NCBI RefSeq assembly: GCF_000687455.2
Contig: NZ_JGVW01000087.1
Location: forward strand, 112,390-176,389
Origin: Burkholderia sp. lig30
GTDB taxonomy: Bacteria; Pseudomonadota; Gammaproteobacteria; Burkholderiales; Burkholderiaceae
Reading direction: 5' to 3'
Length of the DNA stretch: 64,000 nucleotides
The translations under genes and the position numbers were made by a program. Positions 34,410 through 44,782 of the stretch are shown here, piece by piece. Position 1 is the stretch's first letter; every line of letters starts with the position of its first letter. A model generated the notes under the pieces. It was given only the letters and a program-made list of their open reading frames with translations, did no database searches and was not told the origin of the DNA.

Positions 34410-36788
34410 ATGAGACTCGATTCCGTTTCCCCGCGGCGGCGGCTGCTTGGCCGCCGCTTTCTCGTCGAATGGCTGTCGATCGGCTGCCTCGGCATCGCGG
34501 TGATCCTCGCGTGCGCGATCGGGCGCGTGTCGCAAGGCGTCGACGGCCTGATCTACGACCGGCTGCTGATGCTGCGCCGCGTGCCGCTTGCGCCCGGCAT
34601 CGTCGTCGTCGACATCGACAACCCCAGCGTCGCGGCGCTCGGCCGCTGGCCGTGGCCGCGCAGCGTGCATGCGCGCCTGCTCGACACGCTCGCGCAGGCG
34701 CAGCCGGCCGCCGTCGTCTACGACGTGCTGTTTACCGAACCGTCGCCGGACGACGCCGCGCTTGCGCGGGCGCTCGGCCGGGTGCCGACGTTCCTGCCGG
34801 TCCTGCTGAGCCCCGAGCGCACGGACGGCACGCGCTCCGTCGATCTCCCGGTGCCGTCGCTCGCCGCGCGCGCCGCAGGGCTCGGGCACATCAATCTCGA
34901 AGTCGATCCGGACGGCATCGTGCGCAGCGTCGCGCTGTACGAAAGCGACGGCCGCACGCGCTGGCCGCAACTGATGGTGCCGGTGTCCCGCGCCCGCGCG
35001 TCAGGCGCGTTGCGCCCGGGCCGCGTCGGGCACGACTTCGCACGCGACGGCAGCGGCGAGGGGCGCTACCTGATTCCGTTCAGCCGCAACACGCCCGCCT
35101 ATCCGGGCGTGTCGTTCGCCGACGTGCTGGACGGGCGCGTGCCGGCGAGCGCGTTGCGCGGCAAGATCGTCGTCGTCGGGGTGACGGCGTCCGGCCTGTA
35201 CGACCGTTTCGCGACGCCCGTGTCGGGCGATTACGGCCCGCTCGCGGGCGTCTACATCCATGCCGGGGTGCTCGACATGCTGATGACCGGACGGGCGATT
35301 TCGCCGGTGCCGCGCATCAGCCTGTTTGCCGTGTCGTTGTTGCCGCTGGCGGTGCTGCTGGCCGGTTTCCTGATGCTGTCGCCGTGGCGCGCGCTGCTGC
35401 TGACGCTCAGCCTGGCCGGGCTGTCCGTCGCCGCGAGCGCGGCGCTCCTCTATGGCGGACGGCTGTGGCTGTCGCCCGCGCCCGCGGTTTTCGGCCTGAT
35501 CGCCGTGTACCCGCTCTGGAACTGGCGGCGGCTCGAGATGACGATGTCGTACCTGCGCCGCGAACTGCAGCGGCTCGCGGACGAGCCGCATCTGCTGCCG
35601 GAGGCGCCGCACGCCCGCGGCGAATTTCGCGGCGATGCGCTGGAGCGGCAGATGGCGCTGATGGCGCAGGCGGCGCAGCGCGTGCAGGACATGAAGCGCT
35701 TCGTGTGGGACAGTCTCGACAGCATGCCGGAGCCGGTGTTCGTCACGGACGTCGCGGGCAGGGTGCTGATCGCCAACCACGCGGCGAAGCAATACGCGGC
35801 GCGGCTCGGGTTGCCGCCGCCGGAAGGGCGCCCGCTGCGCGCCGCGCTCGGCGAGCTCGCGTTCGTCAAGACCGTGGACGGCAACGCCGAGCACGACGCG
35901 GAGATCCGCGCGCACTGGCCAGCGGCGCTCGACCCCACGCGCGTCACGGACAGCGCGCTGATGGGGCGAGGCATCGAGGTGCACGACCGCGACGGCCTCG
36001 ATCACCTGCTGCGCTGCGCGCCGTGCACGAGCGCGCAGGGCCGCCTGACCGGCTGGATCGCCGGTCTCGTCGACGTGACGGACCTGCATGCCGCCGAGCG
36101 CCAGCGCGAGGAGGCGCTGCATCTGCTGTCGCACGACATGCGCTCGCCGCAGTCGTCGATCCTCGCGCTCGTCGCGATGGAGCGGCAGCGCGTCGACTCC
36201 GACGAGACGCGCGGGCTGCTCGCGCGGATCGAGCGCTACGCGCAGCGCGCGCTGTCGCTCGCGGACGAATTCGTGCAGCTGGCGCGCGCCGAGTCGCAGA
36301 CCTATCAGCTCGAGGCGACGAATTTCATCGACGTGCTGTTCGACGCGAGCGACGAGGTGTGGCCGCAGGCGCGGGCCAAGCGCATCCGCATCGACACCGA
36401 CGTCGGCGATGCGACGTGCTGGGTGAACGCGGACCGTTCGCTGATGACGCGCACGTTCGTGAACCTGTTGAACAACGCGGTCAAGTACAGCCCGGCGGAT
36501 ACGGTCATCACGTGTACGCTGTCGGTCGAGCGCGCATCGAAGCGGATGTCCTGCACGATTCGCGATCACGGATACGGCATTTCGCCGGAAGATCAGCAGC
36601 ATCTGTTCGAGCGCTTCAAGCGGTTTCATGCCGGCGAGCGGCCCGAGATTTCGGGGTCGGGACTCGGCATGGCGTTCGTGAAGACGGTCGTCACGCGGCA
36701 TGGCGGGAGCGTGTCAGTCGACAGCGAGGTGAGCGTGGGCACCGCGGTCACCGTAGCGTTGCCGGTGATCGACGAGCCGCTGGCGTGA
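34410..36788 (+). CDS. CHASE2-domain sensor histidine kinase
   Basis: A 792-residue membrane kinase. An N-terminal helix (about 18-38) is followed by a periplasmic CHASE2 domain (about 45-290: DRLLMLRRVPLAPGIVVVDIDNPSV, GRWPWPRSVHARLL, FADVLDGRVPASALRGKIVVVG), three membrane helices (about 305-370), and a PAS-like domain (about 430-560, FVWDSLDSMPEPVFVTD). The catalytic part has the HisKA phospho-site His575 in LLSHDMRSPQSS, N688-N689 in FVNLLNNAVKYSP, and the G1/G2 boxes RDHGYGIS and GSGLGMAFVK. It starts 10 bp after the LysM-FecR gene. CHASE2 senses unknown extracytoplasmic signals; its partner is surely the regulator at 32343. Confidence 0.93.
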   Translation: MRLDSVSPRRRLLGRRFLVEWLSIGCLGIAVILACAIGRVSQGVDGLIYDRLLMLRRVPLAPGIVVVDIDNPSVAALGRWPWPRSVHARLLDTLAQAQPAAVVYDVLFTEPSPDDAALARALGRVPTFLPVLLSPERTDGTRSVDLPVPSLAARAAGLGHINLEVDPDGIVRSVALYESDGRTRWPQLMVPVSRARASGALRPGRVGHDFARDGSGEGRYLIPFSRNTPAYPGVSFADVLDGRVPASALRGKIVVVGVTASGLYDRFATPVSGDYGPLAGVYIHAGVLDMLMTGRAISPVPRISLFAVSLLPLAVLLAGFLMLSPWRALLLTLSLAGLSVAASAALLYGGRLWLSPAPAVFGLIAVYPLWNWRRLEMTMSYLRRELQRLADEPHLLPEAPHARGEFRGDALERQMALMAQAAQRVQDMKRFVWDSLDSMPEPVFVTDVAGRVLIANHAAKQYAARLGLPPPEGRPLRAALGELAFVKTVDGNAEHDAEIRAHWPAALDPTRVTDSALMGRGIEVHDRDGLDHLLRCAPCTSAQGRLTGWIAGLVDVTDLHAAERQREEALHLLSHDMRSPQSSILALVAMERQRVDSDETRGLLARIERYAQRALSLADEFVQLARAESQTYQLEATNFIDVLFDASDEVWPQARAKRIRIDTDVGDATCWVNADRSLMTRTFVNLLNNAVKYSPADTVITCTLSVERASKRMSCTIRDHGYGISPEDQQHLFERFKRFHAGERPEISGSGLGMAFVKTVVTRHGGSVSVDSEVSVGTAVTVALPVIDEPLA

Positions 36789-36811
36789 TGGCGCCAAGCA
36801 TGGGAGAAGCT

Positions 36812-37420
36812 ATGAAAACGGAATGGGCGGCGGCCGTACTGGCGGCCGCGCTGTTGACGGGCTGCGCGGGCATGACGACCGGCGTGAGCGCGTCGGGGCA
36901 GGGCGACGCATTCGCGTCGGGCGCACGCGGCTACGGGTTCGCGCGCACGGCCGCGCAGGCGGACGACGCGGCGTACCGGCAGATCGAGACCCTCGTGCAG
37001 GGCGAGCTTGCGCGGCGCGGCTTCGACGCGCAGCCGCTCGCTGACGCGCGCTACCGGCTGTCGATCGCTTACGCGACGCAGCCCGGCGCGCTCGAGGCGT
37101 CGGCGGAGCAATGCGGCGGCGCGCAAGCCGCGTGCGTCGCGGTCGACGGGCCGGCGCCCGCGCTGGCGTTCGTCGGCAAGGTTTACCGGCACGTGCTGAC
37201 GCTGCGTTTCGTCGACGCAAAGACGGGGGGCGACGTCTACCAGGTGTCGGCGTCGCTGCGCGATCGCCAGCCGGACGCACGGCAGGCAGCGCCGGCGCTG
37301 GTGCGCGGTGCGCTGGCGAAGCTGCCGTTCGACGCGGGCGGCTGGCTCGTCAAGACGAAAAAAGACGACGCGGGCGGCATGCCGGGCGTCGTCTCGGTGA
37401 AGCCGGCCGACGCGCGCTGA
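36812..37420 (+). CDS. DUF4136 lipoprotein
   Basis: A 202-residue lipoprotein with a signal sequence ending in LAAALLTGC (lipidated Cys at about residue 18). The mature part has the DUF4136 pattern: YGFARTAAQADDAAYRQIETLVQGELARRGF, then FVGKVYRHVLTLRFVDAKTG and a Val-rich end. GGAGAAG lies 6 bp before the ATG, 23 bp after the kinase gene, so it is probably the last cistron of the signalling operon. Function of the family is unknown; the outer-membrane or periplasmic location suits an envelope-stress output. Confidence 0.82.
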   Translation: MKTEWAAAVLAAALLTGCAGMTTGVSASGQGDAFASGARGYGFARTAAQADDAAYRQIETLVQGELARRGFDAQPLADARYRLSIAYATQPGALEASAEQCGGAQAACVAVDGPAPALAFVGKVYRHVLTLRFVDAKTGGDVYQVSASLRDRQPDARQAAPALVRGALAKLPFDAGGWLVKTKKDDAGGMPGVVSVKPADAR

Positions 37421-37465
37421 GCGCGCCGGCCGCGTTCGGGCCCGCCGGGCGGGCTCGCGCCGTGC

Positions 37466-38350
37466 TCAGGCGGCGGGCAGCGAATCGTGGCGGTCACGCA
37501 GGTAGGCCGCGAACTCCTTGCGCACCTCAGGGTGGCGCAGCGCGAATTCCACCGTCGCCTTCAGGTAGCCGAGCTTGCTGCCGCAATCGAAGCGCGTGCC
37601 GTGATACTTGTACGCGAGCACCTGCTCGTCGGTCAGCAGCGCCTGGATCGCGTCCGTCAACTGCAGCTCGCCGCCCGCGCCGGGCTTGAGCGCGCGCAGG
37701 TGCGAGAAGATGCGCGGCTTGAGGATGTAGCGGCCGACGACGCCGAGATTCGACGGCGCGACTTCCGGCGCCGGCTTCTCGACGATCGCCGACATCTTGA
37801 TGATCGACTCTTCCCACTCCTTGCCGTCGACGATGCCGTATGACTTCGTTTCCGACGGCGGGATCTCTTCGACGCCGATCACCGAGCTGTGATAGTGGTT
37901 GAACACATCCACCATCTGCTTCATCACGGGCGGCTCGCCGTCGAGCAGGTCGTCCGCGAGGATCACGGCGAACGGGTGGTCGCCGACCAGCTTTTCCGCG
38001 CACAGCACCGCGTGGCCGAGGCCGAGCGCTTCCGGCTGGCGCACGTAGAAGCAGTCGACATGGCTCGGCTTGATGCTCCGCACCAGCTCGAGCAGCTTGT
38101 CCTTGCCGCGGGCCTCGAGTTCAGCCTCGATTTCGTACGACTTGTCGAAGTGATCCTCGATCGCGCGCTTGCTGCGGCCCGTGACGAAGATCATCTCGGT
38201 GATGCCGGCAGCGATCGCTTCCTCGACCGCGTACTGGATCAGCGGTTTGTCGACGACAGGCAGCATCTCCTTCGGGCTTGCCTTGGTAGCGGGCAAAAAT
38301 CGCGTTCCGAGGCCCGCGACCGGGAATACCGCCTTGGTGACTTTCAGCAT
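37466..38350 (-). CDS. galU: UTP--glucose-1-phosphate uridylyltransferase
   Basis: A 294-residue nucleotidyltransferase that makes UDP-glucose from UTP and glucose-1-phosphate. [25 protein letters not shown] contains the nucleotide-binding GxGTRxxPxTK signature, ADDLLDG the metal-binding loop, and [15 protein letters not shown] and the C-terminal [15 protein letters not shown] are standard. Its product feeds cellulose (bcsA), LPS and exopolysaccharides. ATG at 38350 with GGAGCAAAGG upstream. A -10 box (TATAAT on the minus strand, 38418-38423) and a leader hairpin precede it. Confidence 0.97.
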   Translation of the reverse strand: MLKVTKAVFPVAGLGTRFLPATKASPKEMLPVVDKPLIQYAVEEAIAAGITEMIFVTGRSKRAIEDHFDKSYEIEAELEARGKDKLLELVRSIKPSHVDCFYVRQPEALGLGHAVLCAEKLVGDHPFAVILADDLLDGEPPVMKQMVDVFNHYHSSVIGVEEIPPSETKSYGIVDGKEWEESIIKMSAIVEKPAPEVAPSNLGVVGRYILKPRIFSHLRALKPGAGGELQLTDAIQALLTDEQVLAYKYHGTRFDCGSKLGYLKATVEFALRHPEVRKEFAAYLRDRHDSLPAA

Positions 38351-38376
38351 GATGAACCTTTGCTCCTCAAATCGAC

Positions 38377-38398
38377 CCGTCCGGATTCGTCCGGACGG
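38377..38398. other. 9-bp hairpin in the valS-galU gap
   Basis: CCGTCCGGA (38377-38385) pairs perfectly with TCCGGACGG (38390-38398) around a 4-base loop, TTCG on the plus strand and CGAA on the minus strand. On the minus strand it lies after the valS stop and inside the presumed galU leader; no U-run follows it there. Confidence 0.7.
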
Positions 38399-38417
38399 CT
38401 CTACTGTTTATCCGCGC

Positions 38418-38423
38418 ATTATA
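38418..38423 (-). promoter_or_regulatory. TATAAT -10 box for galU
   Basis: Minus-strand TATAAT, 68 bp upstream of the galU ATG. No good -35 at the normal spacing. Confidence 0.5.
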
Positions 38424-38448
38424 GGCAACGTGGCCGGCCCGGGGGCCG

Positions 38449-41316
38449 TTATGCGGGCAGCCGCTCGAGTTGCGCGCTCAGTTTCGCGAGCGTGCTCTGG
38501 AACTCGGCGAGGCGCTTTTGCTCCTGTTCGACCACCGCGGGCGGCGCTTTCGCGACGAATGCCTCGTTGCCGAGCTTCGCGTTGCATTTCGTGATCTCGC
38601 CCGTCAGGCGCGCGATCTCCTTCGACAGGCGCTCACGCTCGGCCGCGACGTCGATCTCCACCTTCAGCACGAGCTTGTTCGGGCCGACGATCGCGATCGG
38701 CGCGCCGTGGGCCTCCTTGTCGAGCGCGGCTTCGTCCGCGAGGATCTGCACGTCGGACAGGCGGGCGAGGGCCTGCACGTAGGGTGCGAACGTACGCAGC
38801 CGGTCGGCGACGCCGGCCGCGAGCAGCGGCACCTTCGTCGCGGGCGACAGGTTCATCTCGCCGCGCAGGTTCCGGCATGCGTCGACGATCGCCTTCAGGT
38901 CGGCCGCCCATTGCTCGGACGCCTCATCGATCTTCTGCGCATCGGCGATCGGGTACGACTGCGTCATCAGCGACGCCTCGCCCTCGGCCTGGCCTTGCGG
39001 GTAGCGGCCCGCGAGCGGCGCGACCTTTTGCCACAGCGCTTCGGTGATGAACGGGATGATCGGGTGCGCGAGGCGCAGCACCGTCTCCAGCACGCGCAGC
39101 AGCGTGCGGCGCGTCGCGCGCTGCTGCTCCGGCGTGCCGTTCTGGATCTGCACCTTCGCGAGTTCCAGGTACCAGTCGCAGTATTCGTCCCAGACGAACT
39201 TGTAGAGGCTGCCCGCGATGTTGTCGAAGCGGTAGTCGGCGAAGCCCTTCGCGACGTCGCCCTCGACGCGCTGCAGCAGCGACACGATCCAGCGGTCGGC
39301 CGGCGAGAAATCGAGATAGCCGCCCGGGCCGCAGTCGCCCGCGCCGCAGGTTTCCGGCTTGTCGAGCCCGCAGTCGTGGCCTTCGCAGTTCATCAGCACG
39401 AAGCGGGTCGCGTTCCACAGCTTGTTGCAGAAGTTGCGGTAGCCCTCGCAGCGCGCGAGGTCGAAGTTCACGTTGCGGCCGAGCGTTGCCATCGACGCCA
39501 TCGTGAAGCGCAGCGCGTCGGTGCCGAACGCCGCGATGCCGTCCGGGAACTCCTTGCGCGTCTTCTTCTCGATGGTCGCCGCCTGCTTCGGGTTCATCAG
39601 GCCGGTCGTGCGCTTCGCGACGAGCGTGTCGAGGTCGATGCCGTCGACGATGTCGATCGGGTCGAGCGTGTTGCCCTTGCTCTTCGACATCTTCTGGCCT
39701 TCGGCGTCGCGCACGAGGCCGTGCACGTAGACCGTGTGGAACGGCACCTTGCCGGTGAAGTGGGTCGTCATCATCACCATCCGGGCGACCCAGAAGAAGA
39801 TGATGTCGAAGCCGGTGACGAGCACCGACGACGGCAGGAAGTGCGACAGCTCCGGCGTTTCGTTCGGCCAGCCGAGCGACGAGAACGGCACGAGCGCCGA
39901 CGAGAACCACGTGTCGAGCACGTCCTCGTCACGCTTCAGCGCGCCTGCATAGCCCTTCTCGGCAGCCTGCGCGCGCGCCTCTTCCTCGTTGCGGGCGACG
40001 AACACCTCGCCGTTCTCGCCGTACCACGCGGGAATCTGGTGGCCCCACCAGAGCTGGCGCGAGATGCACCAGTCCTGGATGTTCTCGAGCCACTGGTAGT
40101 AGGTCGTCGTCCAGTTCTCCGGAACGAACTTGATCTGGCCGTTGCGAACCACGTCGAGCGACACGTCGGTGATCGACTTGCCCGGATGGAACGTGCCTTC
40201 CGGCGCCGGCTTCGTCATCGCGACGAACCACTGGTCGGTCAGCATCGGCTCGATCACGACGCCGGTGCGGTCGCCGCGCGGCACCATCAGCTTGTGCGGC
40301 TTCACCGAGTCGAGCAGGCCGAGCGCGTCGAGATCGGCGACGACCGCCTTGCGCGCGTCGAAGCGGTCGAGGCCGCGGTACTGTTCCGGCGCGTTGTCGT
40401 TGATCTTCGCGTCGAGCGTCAGGATCTCGATCGGCGCGAGCTTGTGGCGCAGGCCGACCTGGTAGTCGTTGAAGTCGTGCGCGGGTGTGACCTTCACGAC
40501 GCCGGTGCCGAATTCGCGGTCGACGTAGTCGTCGGCGATCACCGGAATCTCACGGTCGGTGAGCGGCAGCTTCACGTGCTGGCCGATCAGGTGCGCGTAG
40601 CGCTCGTCTTCCGGATGCACCATTACCGCGACGTCGCCAAGCATCGTCTCGGGGCGGGTCGTCGCGACCGTCAGCGTGCCGCTGCCATTTGCGAGCGGAT
40701 AGCGGATGTGCCACAGGTGGCCGTTTTCCTCTTCGCTCGCCACTTCGAGATCGGACACCGCGGTCAGCAGCACCGGATCCCAGTTGACGAGGCGCTTGCC
40801 GCGGTAGATCAGGCCCTGTTCGTACAGCGTCACGAACACGTCGCGCACGGCGGCCGACATCTTGTCGTCCATCGTGAAGTACTCGCTCGACCAGTCGGTC
40901 GATGCGCCGAGGCGACGCACCTGGCGCGTGATCGTCGAGCCGGACTGCTCCTTCCATTCCCACACGCGCTCGACGAATTTCTCGCGGCCGAGATCGTGGC
41001 GCGACACGCCCTGCGCGTCGAGCTGGCGCTCGACGACGATCTGGGTGGCGATGCCGGCGTGGTCGGTGCCCGGCACCCACAGCGTGTTGTCGCCGAGCAT
41101 CCGGTGATAGCGCGCGAGGCCGTCCATGATCGTCTGGTTGAACGCATGGCCCATGTGCAGCGTGCCCGTGACGTTCGGCGGCGGCAGCTGGATCGCGAAA
41201 TCGGGACGGTTCGGATCGATCGCCGGGGCGGCGTAGCCGCGTTTTTCCCACTCCGGCCCCCATTGGGATTCGATGGTGTGGGGCTCGAAACTCTTCGCAA
41301 GCGTGCTGTCGCTCAT
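38449..41316 (-). CDS. valS: Valine--tRNA ligase
   Basis: A 955-residue class I synthetase. [12 protein letters not shown] carries the HIGH-type motif and [14 protein letters not shown] the KMSKS loop; [17 protein letters not shown] CP1 editing-domain sequence and the C-terminal coiled-coil arm ([19 protein letters not shown]) are present. It charges tRNA-Val and hydrolyses Thr-tRNA-Val. The ATG at 41316 ([13 protein letters not shown]) is the family start; the open frame extends further upstream but without a ribosome site. It is divergent from uvrD across 241 bp. Confidence 0.98.
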   Translation of the reverse strand: MSDSTLAKSFEPHTIESQWGPEWEKRGYAAPAIDPNRPDFAIQLPPPNVTGTLHMGHAFNQTIMDGLARYHRMLGDNTLWVPGTDHAGIATQIVVERQLDAQGVSRHDLGREKFVERVWEWKEQSGSTITRQVRRLGASTDWSSEYFTMDDKMSAAVRDVFVTLYEQGLIYRGKRLVNWDPVLLTAVSDLEVASEEENGHLWHIRYPLANGSGTLTVATTRPETMLGDVAVMVHPEDERYAHLIGQHVKLPLTDREIPVIADDYVDREFGTGVVKVTPAHDFNDYQVGLRHKLAPIEILTLDAKINDNAPEQYRGLDRFDARKAVVADLDALGLLDSVKPHKLMVPRGDRTGVVIEPMLTDQWFVAMTKPAPEGTFHPGKSITDVSLDVVRNGQIKFVPENWTTTYYQWLENIQDWCISRQLWWGHQIPAWYGENGEVFVARNEEEARAQAAEKGYAGALKRDEDVLDTWFSSALVPFSSLGWPNETPELSHFLPSSVLVTGFDIIFFWVARMVMMTTHFTGKVPFHTVYVHGLVRDAEGQKMSKSKGNTLDPIDIVDGIDLDTLVAKRTTGLMNPKQAATIEKKTRKEFPDGIAAFGTDALRFTMASMATLGRNVNFDLARCEGYRNFCNKLWNATRFVLMNCEGHDCGLDKPETCGAGDCGPGGYLDFSPADRWIVSLLQRVEGDVAKGFADYRFDNIAGSLYKFVWDEYCDWYLELAKVQIQNGTPEQQRATRRTLLRVLETVLRLAHPIIPFITEALWQKVAPLAGRYPQGQAEGEASLMTQSYPIADAQKIDEASEQWAADLKAIVDACRNLRGEMNLSPATKVPLLAAGVADRLRTFAPYVQALARLSDVQILADEAALDKEAHGAPIAIVGPNKLVLKVEIDVAAERERLSKEIARLTGEITKCNAKLGNEAFVAKAPPAVVEQEQKRLAEFQSTLAKLSAQLERLPA

Positions 41317-41512
41317 GGTTGGAAATCTGCCGAAAGATGCGTGAATTGGATGCTGAATCCGTCGATTATAAATGGATGCGCATCCGCCAGTCACCGCCGG
41401 ACGGCGCCGGCGCGCCGCGCGGCGGCCATTGCGGCGCGCCCGTCGGCCCGCCGCGCGGATCCGGACGACGCGCGCCCGGCGCGGCGGATGCGGGCAGGCG
41501 GCGCGGCGGACT

Positions 41513-41518
41513 TATAAT
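41513..41518 (+). promoter_or_regulatory. TATAAT -10 box for uvrD
   Basis: Consensus TATAAT 45 bp before the uvrD ATG in GC-rich DNA. No matching -35 box identified. Confidence 0.55.
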
Positions 41519-41557
41519 GGCGGGTCCGTTTTTCTCTCGCACGTCCGTTGCCACTCC

Positions 41558-43921
41558 ATGCCCGATCTGCTCGCGAATCTCAACCCTGAACAATACGCCG
41601 CCGTCACGCTGCCGAACGAACTGGCGCTGATCCTCGCGGGGGCGGGCAGCGGCAAGACGCGGGTGCTGATCACTCGCATCGCGTGGCTGATCCAGCACGG
41701 CTACGCGTCGCCCGCCACCGTGCTGGCCGTGACCTTCACGAACAAGGCCGCGCGCGAGATGATGGCGCGCCTGTCGGCGATGATGCCGATCGACACGCGC
41801 GGCATGTGGATCGGCACGTTCCACGGCCTCTGCAACCGGATGCTGCGCGCGCACTATCGCGACGCGGGCCTGCCGCAGACCTTCCAGATCCTCGACACCG
41901 CCGACCAGCTGTCGGCGATCAAGCGGCTGATGAAGGCGGCCAACGTCGACGACGAGAAGTATCCGCCGAAGAACGTCCAGTACTTCATCAACAACGCGAA
42001 GGAGCAGGGGCTGCGGCCCGACAAGGTCGACGCGACCGACAGCTTCAACCGCAAGTTCGTCGAGCTGTATCAGGCGTACGAGCAGCAGTGCCAGCGCGAG
42101 GGCGTCGTCGATTTCCCCGAGCTGCTGCTGCGCTGCTACGAGCTGCTCGCGCACAATCCGCCGCTGCGCGCGCACTACCAGGCGCGCTTCCGGCACATCC
42201 TCGTCGACGAGTTCCAGGACACCAACAAGCTGCAGTACGCGTGGCTCAAGCTGCTGGCGGGCAGCCAGAACGCGATCTTCGCGGTCGGCGACGACGATCA
42301 GTCGATCTACGCATTCCGCGGCGCGAACGTCGGCAACATGCGCGACTTCGAGAACGAGTTCCGGGTCCGCAACCTGATCAAGCTCGAGCAGAACTACCGG
42401 TCGCACGGCAACATCCTCGACGCGGCGAACCACCTGATCTCGAACAACGCGCACCGTCTCGGCAAGAACCTGCGCACCGACGCGGGCCACGGCGAGCCCG
42501 TGCGTGTGTACGAAGCGGCGACCGACTCGCAGGAGGCCGGCTGGATCGTCGAGGAGATCCGCTCGCTGATCAGTGCCGGAATGGTGCGCAGCGAGATCGC
42601 GATCCTGTATCGCAGCAATGCGCAGTCGCGCGCGATCGAGCACACGCTGATGACCGCAGGCATTCCGTACCGCGTGTACGGTGGCCTGCGCTTCTTCGAG
42701 CGCCAGGAAATCAAGCACGCGCTCGCGTATCTGCGGCTGATCGACAACCCGAACGACGACACCGCGTTCGCGCGCGTCGTGAATTTCCCGACACGCGGCA
42801 TCGGCGCGCGCTCGATCGAGCAGCTGGCCGATGCCGCGCGCCTGTACAACTGCGCGATGGCCGCGGCGATTCCGTACGTGACCGGCAAGGCCGGCTCGAG
42901 CCTCGGCGCGTTCGCGAACCTGGTCGCGAAGATGCGTGCCGACACGCAGCAGATGAGCCTGCCGGAAACGGTCGAGTACGTGGTGCGCGCGAGCGGCCTC
43001 GCGGAGTTCTACCAGGGCGAACGCGAAGGCCAGGACCGCCTCGAGAACCTGCAGGAACTCGTCAACGCGGCGACCGCGTTCGTCAGCGAGGAAGGCTACG
43101 GCCTCGACACGCCGGCTCGTTCGATCCCGCTGCGTGCCGGCGCGATCGCCGCGCCGGAAATCGCCGCGTCGCAGCGCGATCCGGCCGACGCGGTGCTCGA
43201 TCCGGCGGCGCTCGGCGATCCGGCGCAGAACCCGGACACGATGACGCCGCTCGCGGGCTTCCTGTCGCACGCGTCGCTGGAAGCGGGCGACAACCAGGCG
43301 CAGGCCGGGCAGGACGCGGTACAGCTGATGACGGTGCATGCGGCGAAGGGCCTCGAATTCGCCGCGGTGTTCATCACCGGGCTCGAGGAAGGCCTGTTCC
43401 CGCACGAGAACAGCGCGGTCGAGGCGGCCGGCCTCGAGGAAGAGCGGCGGCTGATGTACGTCGCGATCACGCGCGCGAAGGAGCGGCTGTACCTGTCGTT
43501 CGCGCAGAGCCGCATGCTGCACGGGCAAACCCGCTACAACGTGCGCTCGCGCTTCTTCGACGAACTGCCGCAGCACGTGCTGAAGTGGCTTACGCCGAAG
43601 GTCGAGGCGGGCGCACGCTGGGGCGGCCGGTCGGACAACGCCGGCTGGGGGCGCGACTGGTTCGCGCGGCAGGGCGGCGGCGGGCGCGAGCAGGTCGTCG
43701 ACGCCGCCGTGTCGGCGCCGCTGCCGGCGTTCGCGAACCAGCAGCGCGCGGCGGAGAGCGGCTTCCGGGTCGGCCAGCAGGTATTCCATACGAAATTCGG
43801 CGAAGGCACGGTTACCGCGCTCGAAGGCAGCGGCGCCGATGCGAAGGCCCAGGTGAAATTCAAGCGACACGGCGAGAAGTGGCTCGCGCTCGCGGTCGCG
43901 AAATTGCAGACGGTTGAATGA
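41558..43921 (+). CDS. uvrD: DNA helicase II UvrD
   Basis: A 787-residue superfamily 1A 3'-5' helicase of nucleotide excision and mismatch repair. In order: Q-motif LNPEQYAAVT, Walker A AGAGSGKTR (about 30-38), motif Ia VTFTNKAAREM, motif II LVDEFQDTN, motif III AVGDDDQSIYAFRGA, motif IV QNYRSH, motif V VQLMTVHAAKGLEF, and motif VI YVAITRAKERL. The C-terminus ends in a Tudor-like domain (VFHTKFGEGTVTALEG). The stop overlaps the downstream nucleosidase gene. Rep could be confused with it, but the C-terminal Tudor-like tail and length favour UvrD. Confidence 0.96.
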   Translation: MPDLLANLNPEQYAAVTLPNELALILAGAGSGKTRVLITRIAWLIQHGYASPATVLAVTFTNKAAREMMARLSAMMPIDTRGMWIGTFHGLCNRMLRAHYRDAGLPQTFQILDTADQLSAIKRLMKAANVDDEKYPPKNVQYFINNAKEQGLRPDKVDATDSFNRKFVELYQAYEQQCQREGVVDFPELLLRCYELLAHNPPLRAHYQARFRHILVDEFQDTNKLQYAWLKLLAGSQNAIFAVGDDDQSIYAFRGANVGNMRDFENEFRVRNLIKLEQNYRSHGNILDAANHLISNNAHRLGKNLRTDAGHGEPVRVYEAATDSQEAGWIVEEIRSLISAGMVRSEIAILYRSNAQSRAIEHTLMTAGIPYRVYGGLRFFERQEIKHALAYLRLIDNPNDDTAFARVVNFPTRGIGARSIEQLADAARLYNCAMAAAIPYVTGKAGSSLGAFANLVAKMRADTQQMSLPETVEYVVRASGLAEFYQGEREGQDRLENLQELVNAATAFVSEEGYGLDTPARSIPLRAGAIAAPEIAASQRDPADAVLDPAALGDPAQNPDTMTPLAGFLSHASLEAGDNQAQAGQDAVQLMTVHAAKGLEFAAVFITGLEEGLFPHENSAVEAAGLEEERRLMYVAITRAKERLYLSFAQSRMLHGQTRYNVRSRFFDELPQHVLKWLTPKVEAGARWGGRSDNAGWGRDWFARQGGGGREQVVDAAVSAPLPAFANQQRAAESGFRVGQQVFHTKFGEGTVTALEGSGADAKAQVKFKRHGEKWLALAVAKLQTVE

Positions 43922-44724
43922 ACGCAGAAACGGAAATGAACGCAGAACTGACTTTATCCGCCAGGCCGCTCGGCATCCTCGCCGCGCTTCCCGAGGAACT
44001 GGGCGACCTGATCGCCGCGATGCACGACGAGGGCCCGGTCGAGACGGTTACGCTCGGGCGCCGTGACTATCACGTCGGCACCGTGCACGGTGCGGCTTGC
44101 GTGGTCACGCTCGCGCGCGTCGGCAAGGTCGCGGCCGCGGCGACGGTCAGCGCGCTGATCCACGTGTTCGATGTCGCGGGCATCGTGTTTACCGGCGTCG
44201 CGGGCGGTGTCGCGCGCGCGGTGCGGGTCGGCGACGTGGTCGTCGCGGACACGCTGCTGCAGCACGACCTCGATGCGTCGCCGCTGTTTCCGCGCTACGA
44301 GGTGCCGCTGCTCGGCGTCACCCGTTTCGACGCCGACGGCGAGCTGACCGCCCGCCTGAAGGCCGCGTGCGCGCAGTTCATCGAGGACGAAGGCGAGGCG
44401 CTCGCCGCGCGCTTCCGGATTGCCGGTGCGCAACTGCGCAACGGGCTGGTGATCAGCGGCGATCGCTTCGTGTCGAGCGAGCGCGAGGTCGTCGCGCTGC
44501 GCGACGCGCTGCCCGACGCGCTGGCCGTCGAGATGGAAGGGGCCGCGATCGCGCAGGTCTGCGTCGAGCACGGCGTGCCGTTCGCGCTCGTGCGCACCAT
44601 CTCCGATACCGCCGACGATCACGCGACCCATTCGTTCACGCATTTCCTCCAGCAGATCGCGAGCACGTATTCGTCGGGCATCCTCAAGCGTTTCCTGACC
44701 CTGCACGCAACGACGGCGGCCTGA
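43918..44724 (+). CDS. mtnN: MTA/SAH nucleosidase-like protein (PNP/UDP family)
   Basis: A 268-residue phosphorylase-superfamily protein. GILAALPEELGDLI at the N-terminus, IVFTGVAGGVA, GDVVVADTLLQHDLDASP and VEMEGAAIAQVCVEHGVPFALVRTISDTAD match MtnN/Pfs, which cleaves methylthioadenosine and S-adenosylhomocysteine. The Glu in MEGA and Asp in SDTAD are the catalytic pair. It is longer than E. coli MtnN (232 aa) by an N-terminal tail and an insertion near 120-150, so a related nucleosidase is possible. Its ATG overlaps the uvrD stop, an operon pairing with no obvious functional link. Confidence 0.85.
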   Translation: MNAETEMNAELTLSARPLGILAALPEELGDLIAAMHDEGPVETVTLGRRDYHVGTVHGAACVVTLARVGKVAAAATVSALIHVFDVAGIVFTGVAGGVARAVRVGDVVVADTLLQHDLDASPLFPRYEVPLLGVTRFDADGELTARLKAACAQFIEDEGEALAARFRIAGAQLRNGLVISGDRFVSSEREVVALRDALPDALAVEMEGAAIAQVCVEHGVPFALVRTISDTADDHATHSFTHFLQQIASTYSSGILKRFLTLHATTAA

Positions 44725-44746
44725 GCGCCGCCGTCGCCATCCATCC

Positions 44747-44774
44747 GGCGGGGCGCGCGTTTGCGCGCCCCGCC
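44747..44774. terminator. Hairpin between convergent nucleosidase and Fsr-like genes
   Basis: GGCGGGGCGCGC (44747-44758) pairs with GCGCGCCCCGCC (44763-44774) around GTTT: a 12-bp perfect stem. Convergent genes on both sides; no U-run. Confidence 0.65.
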
Positions 44775-44782
44775 GTGTCACA

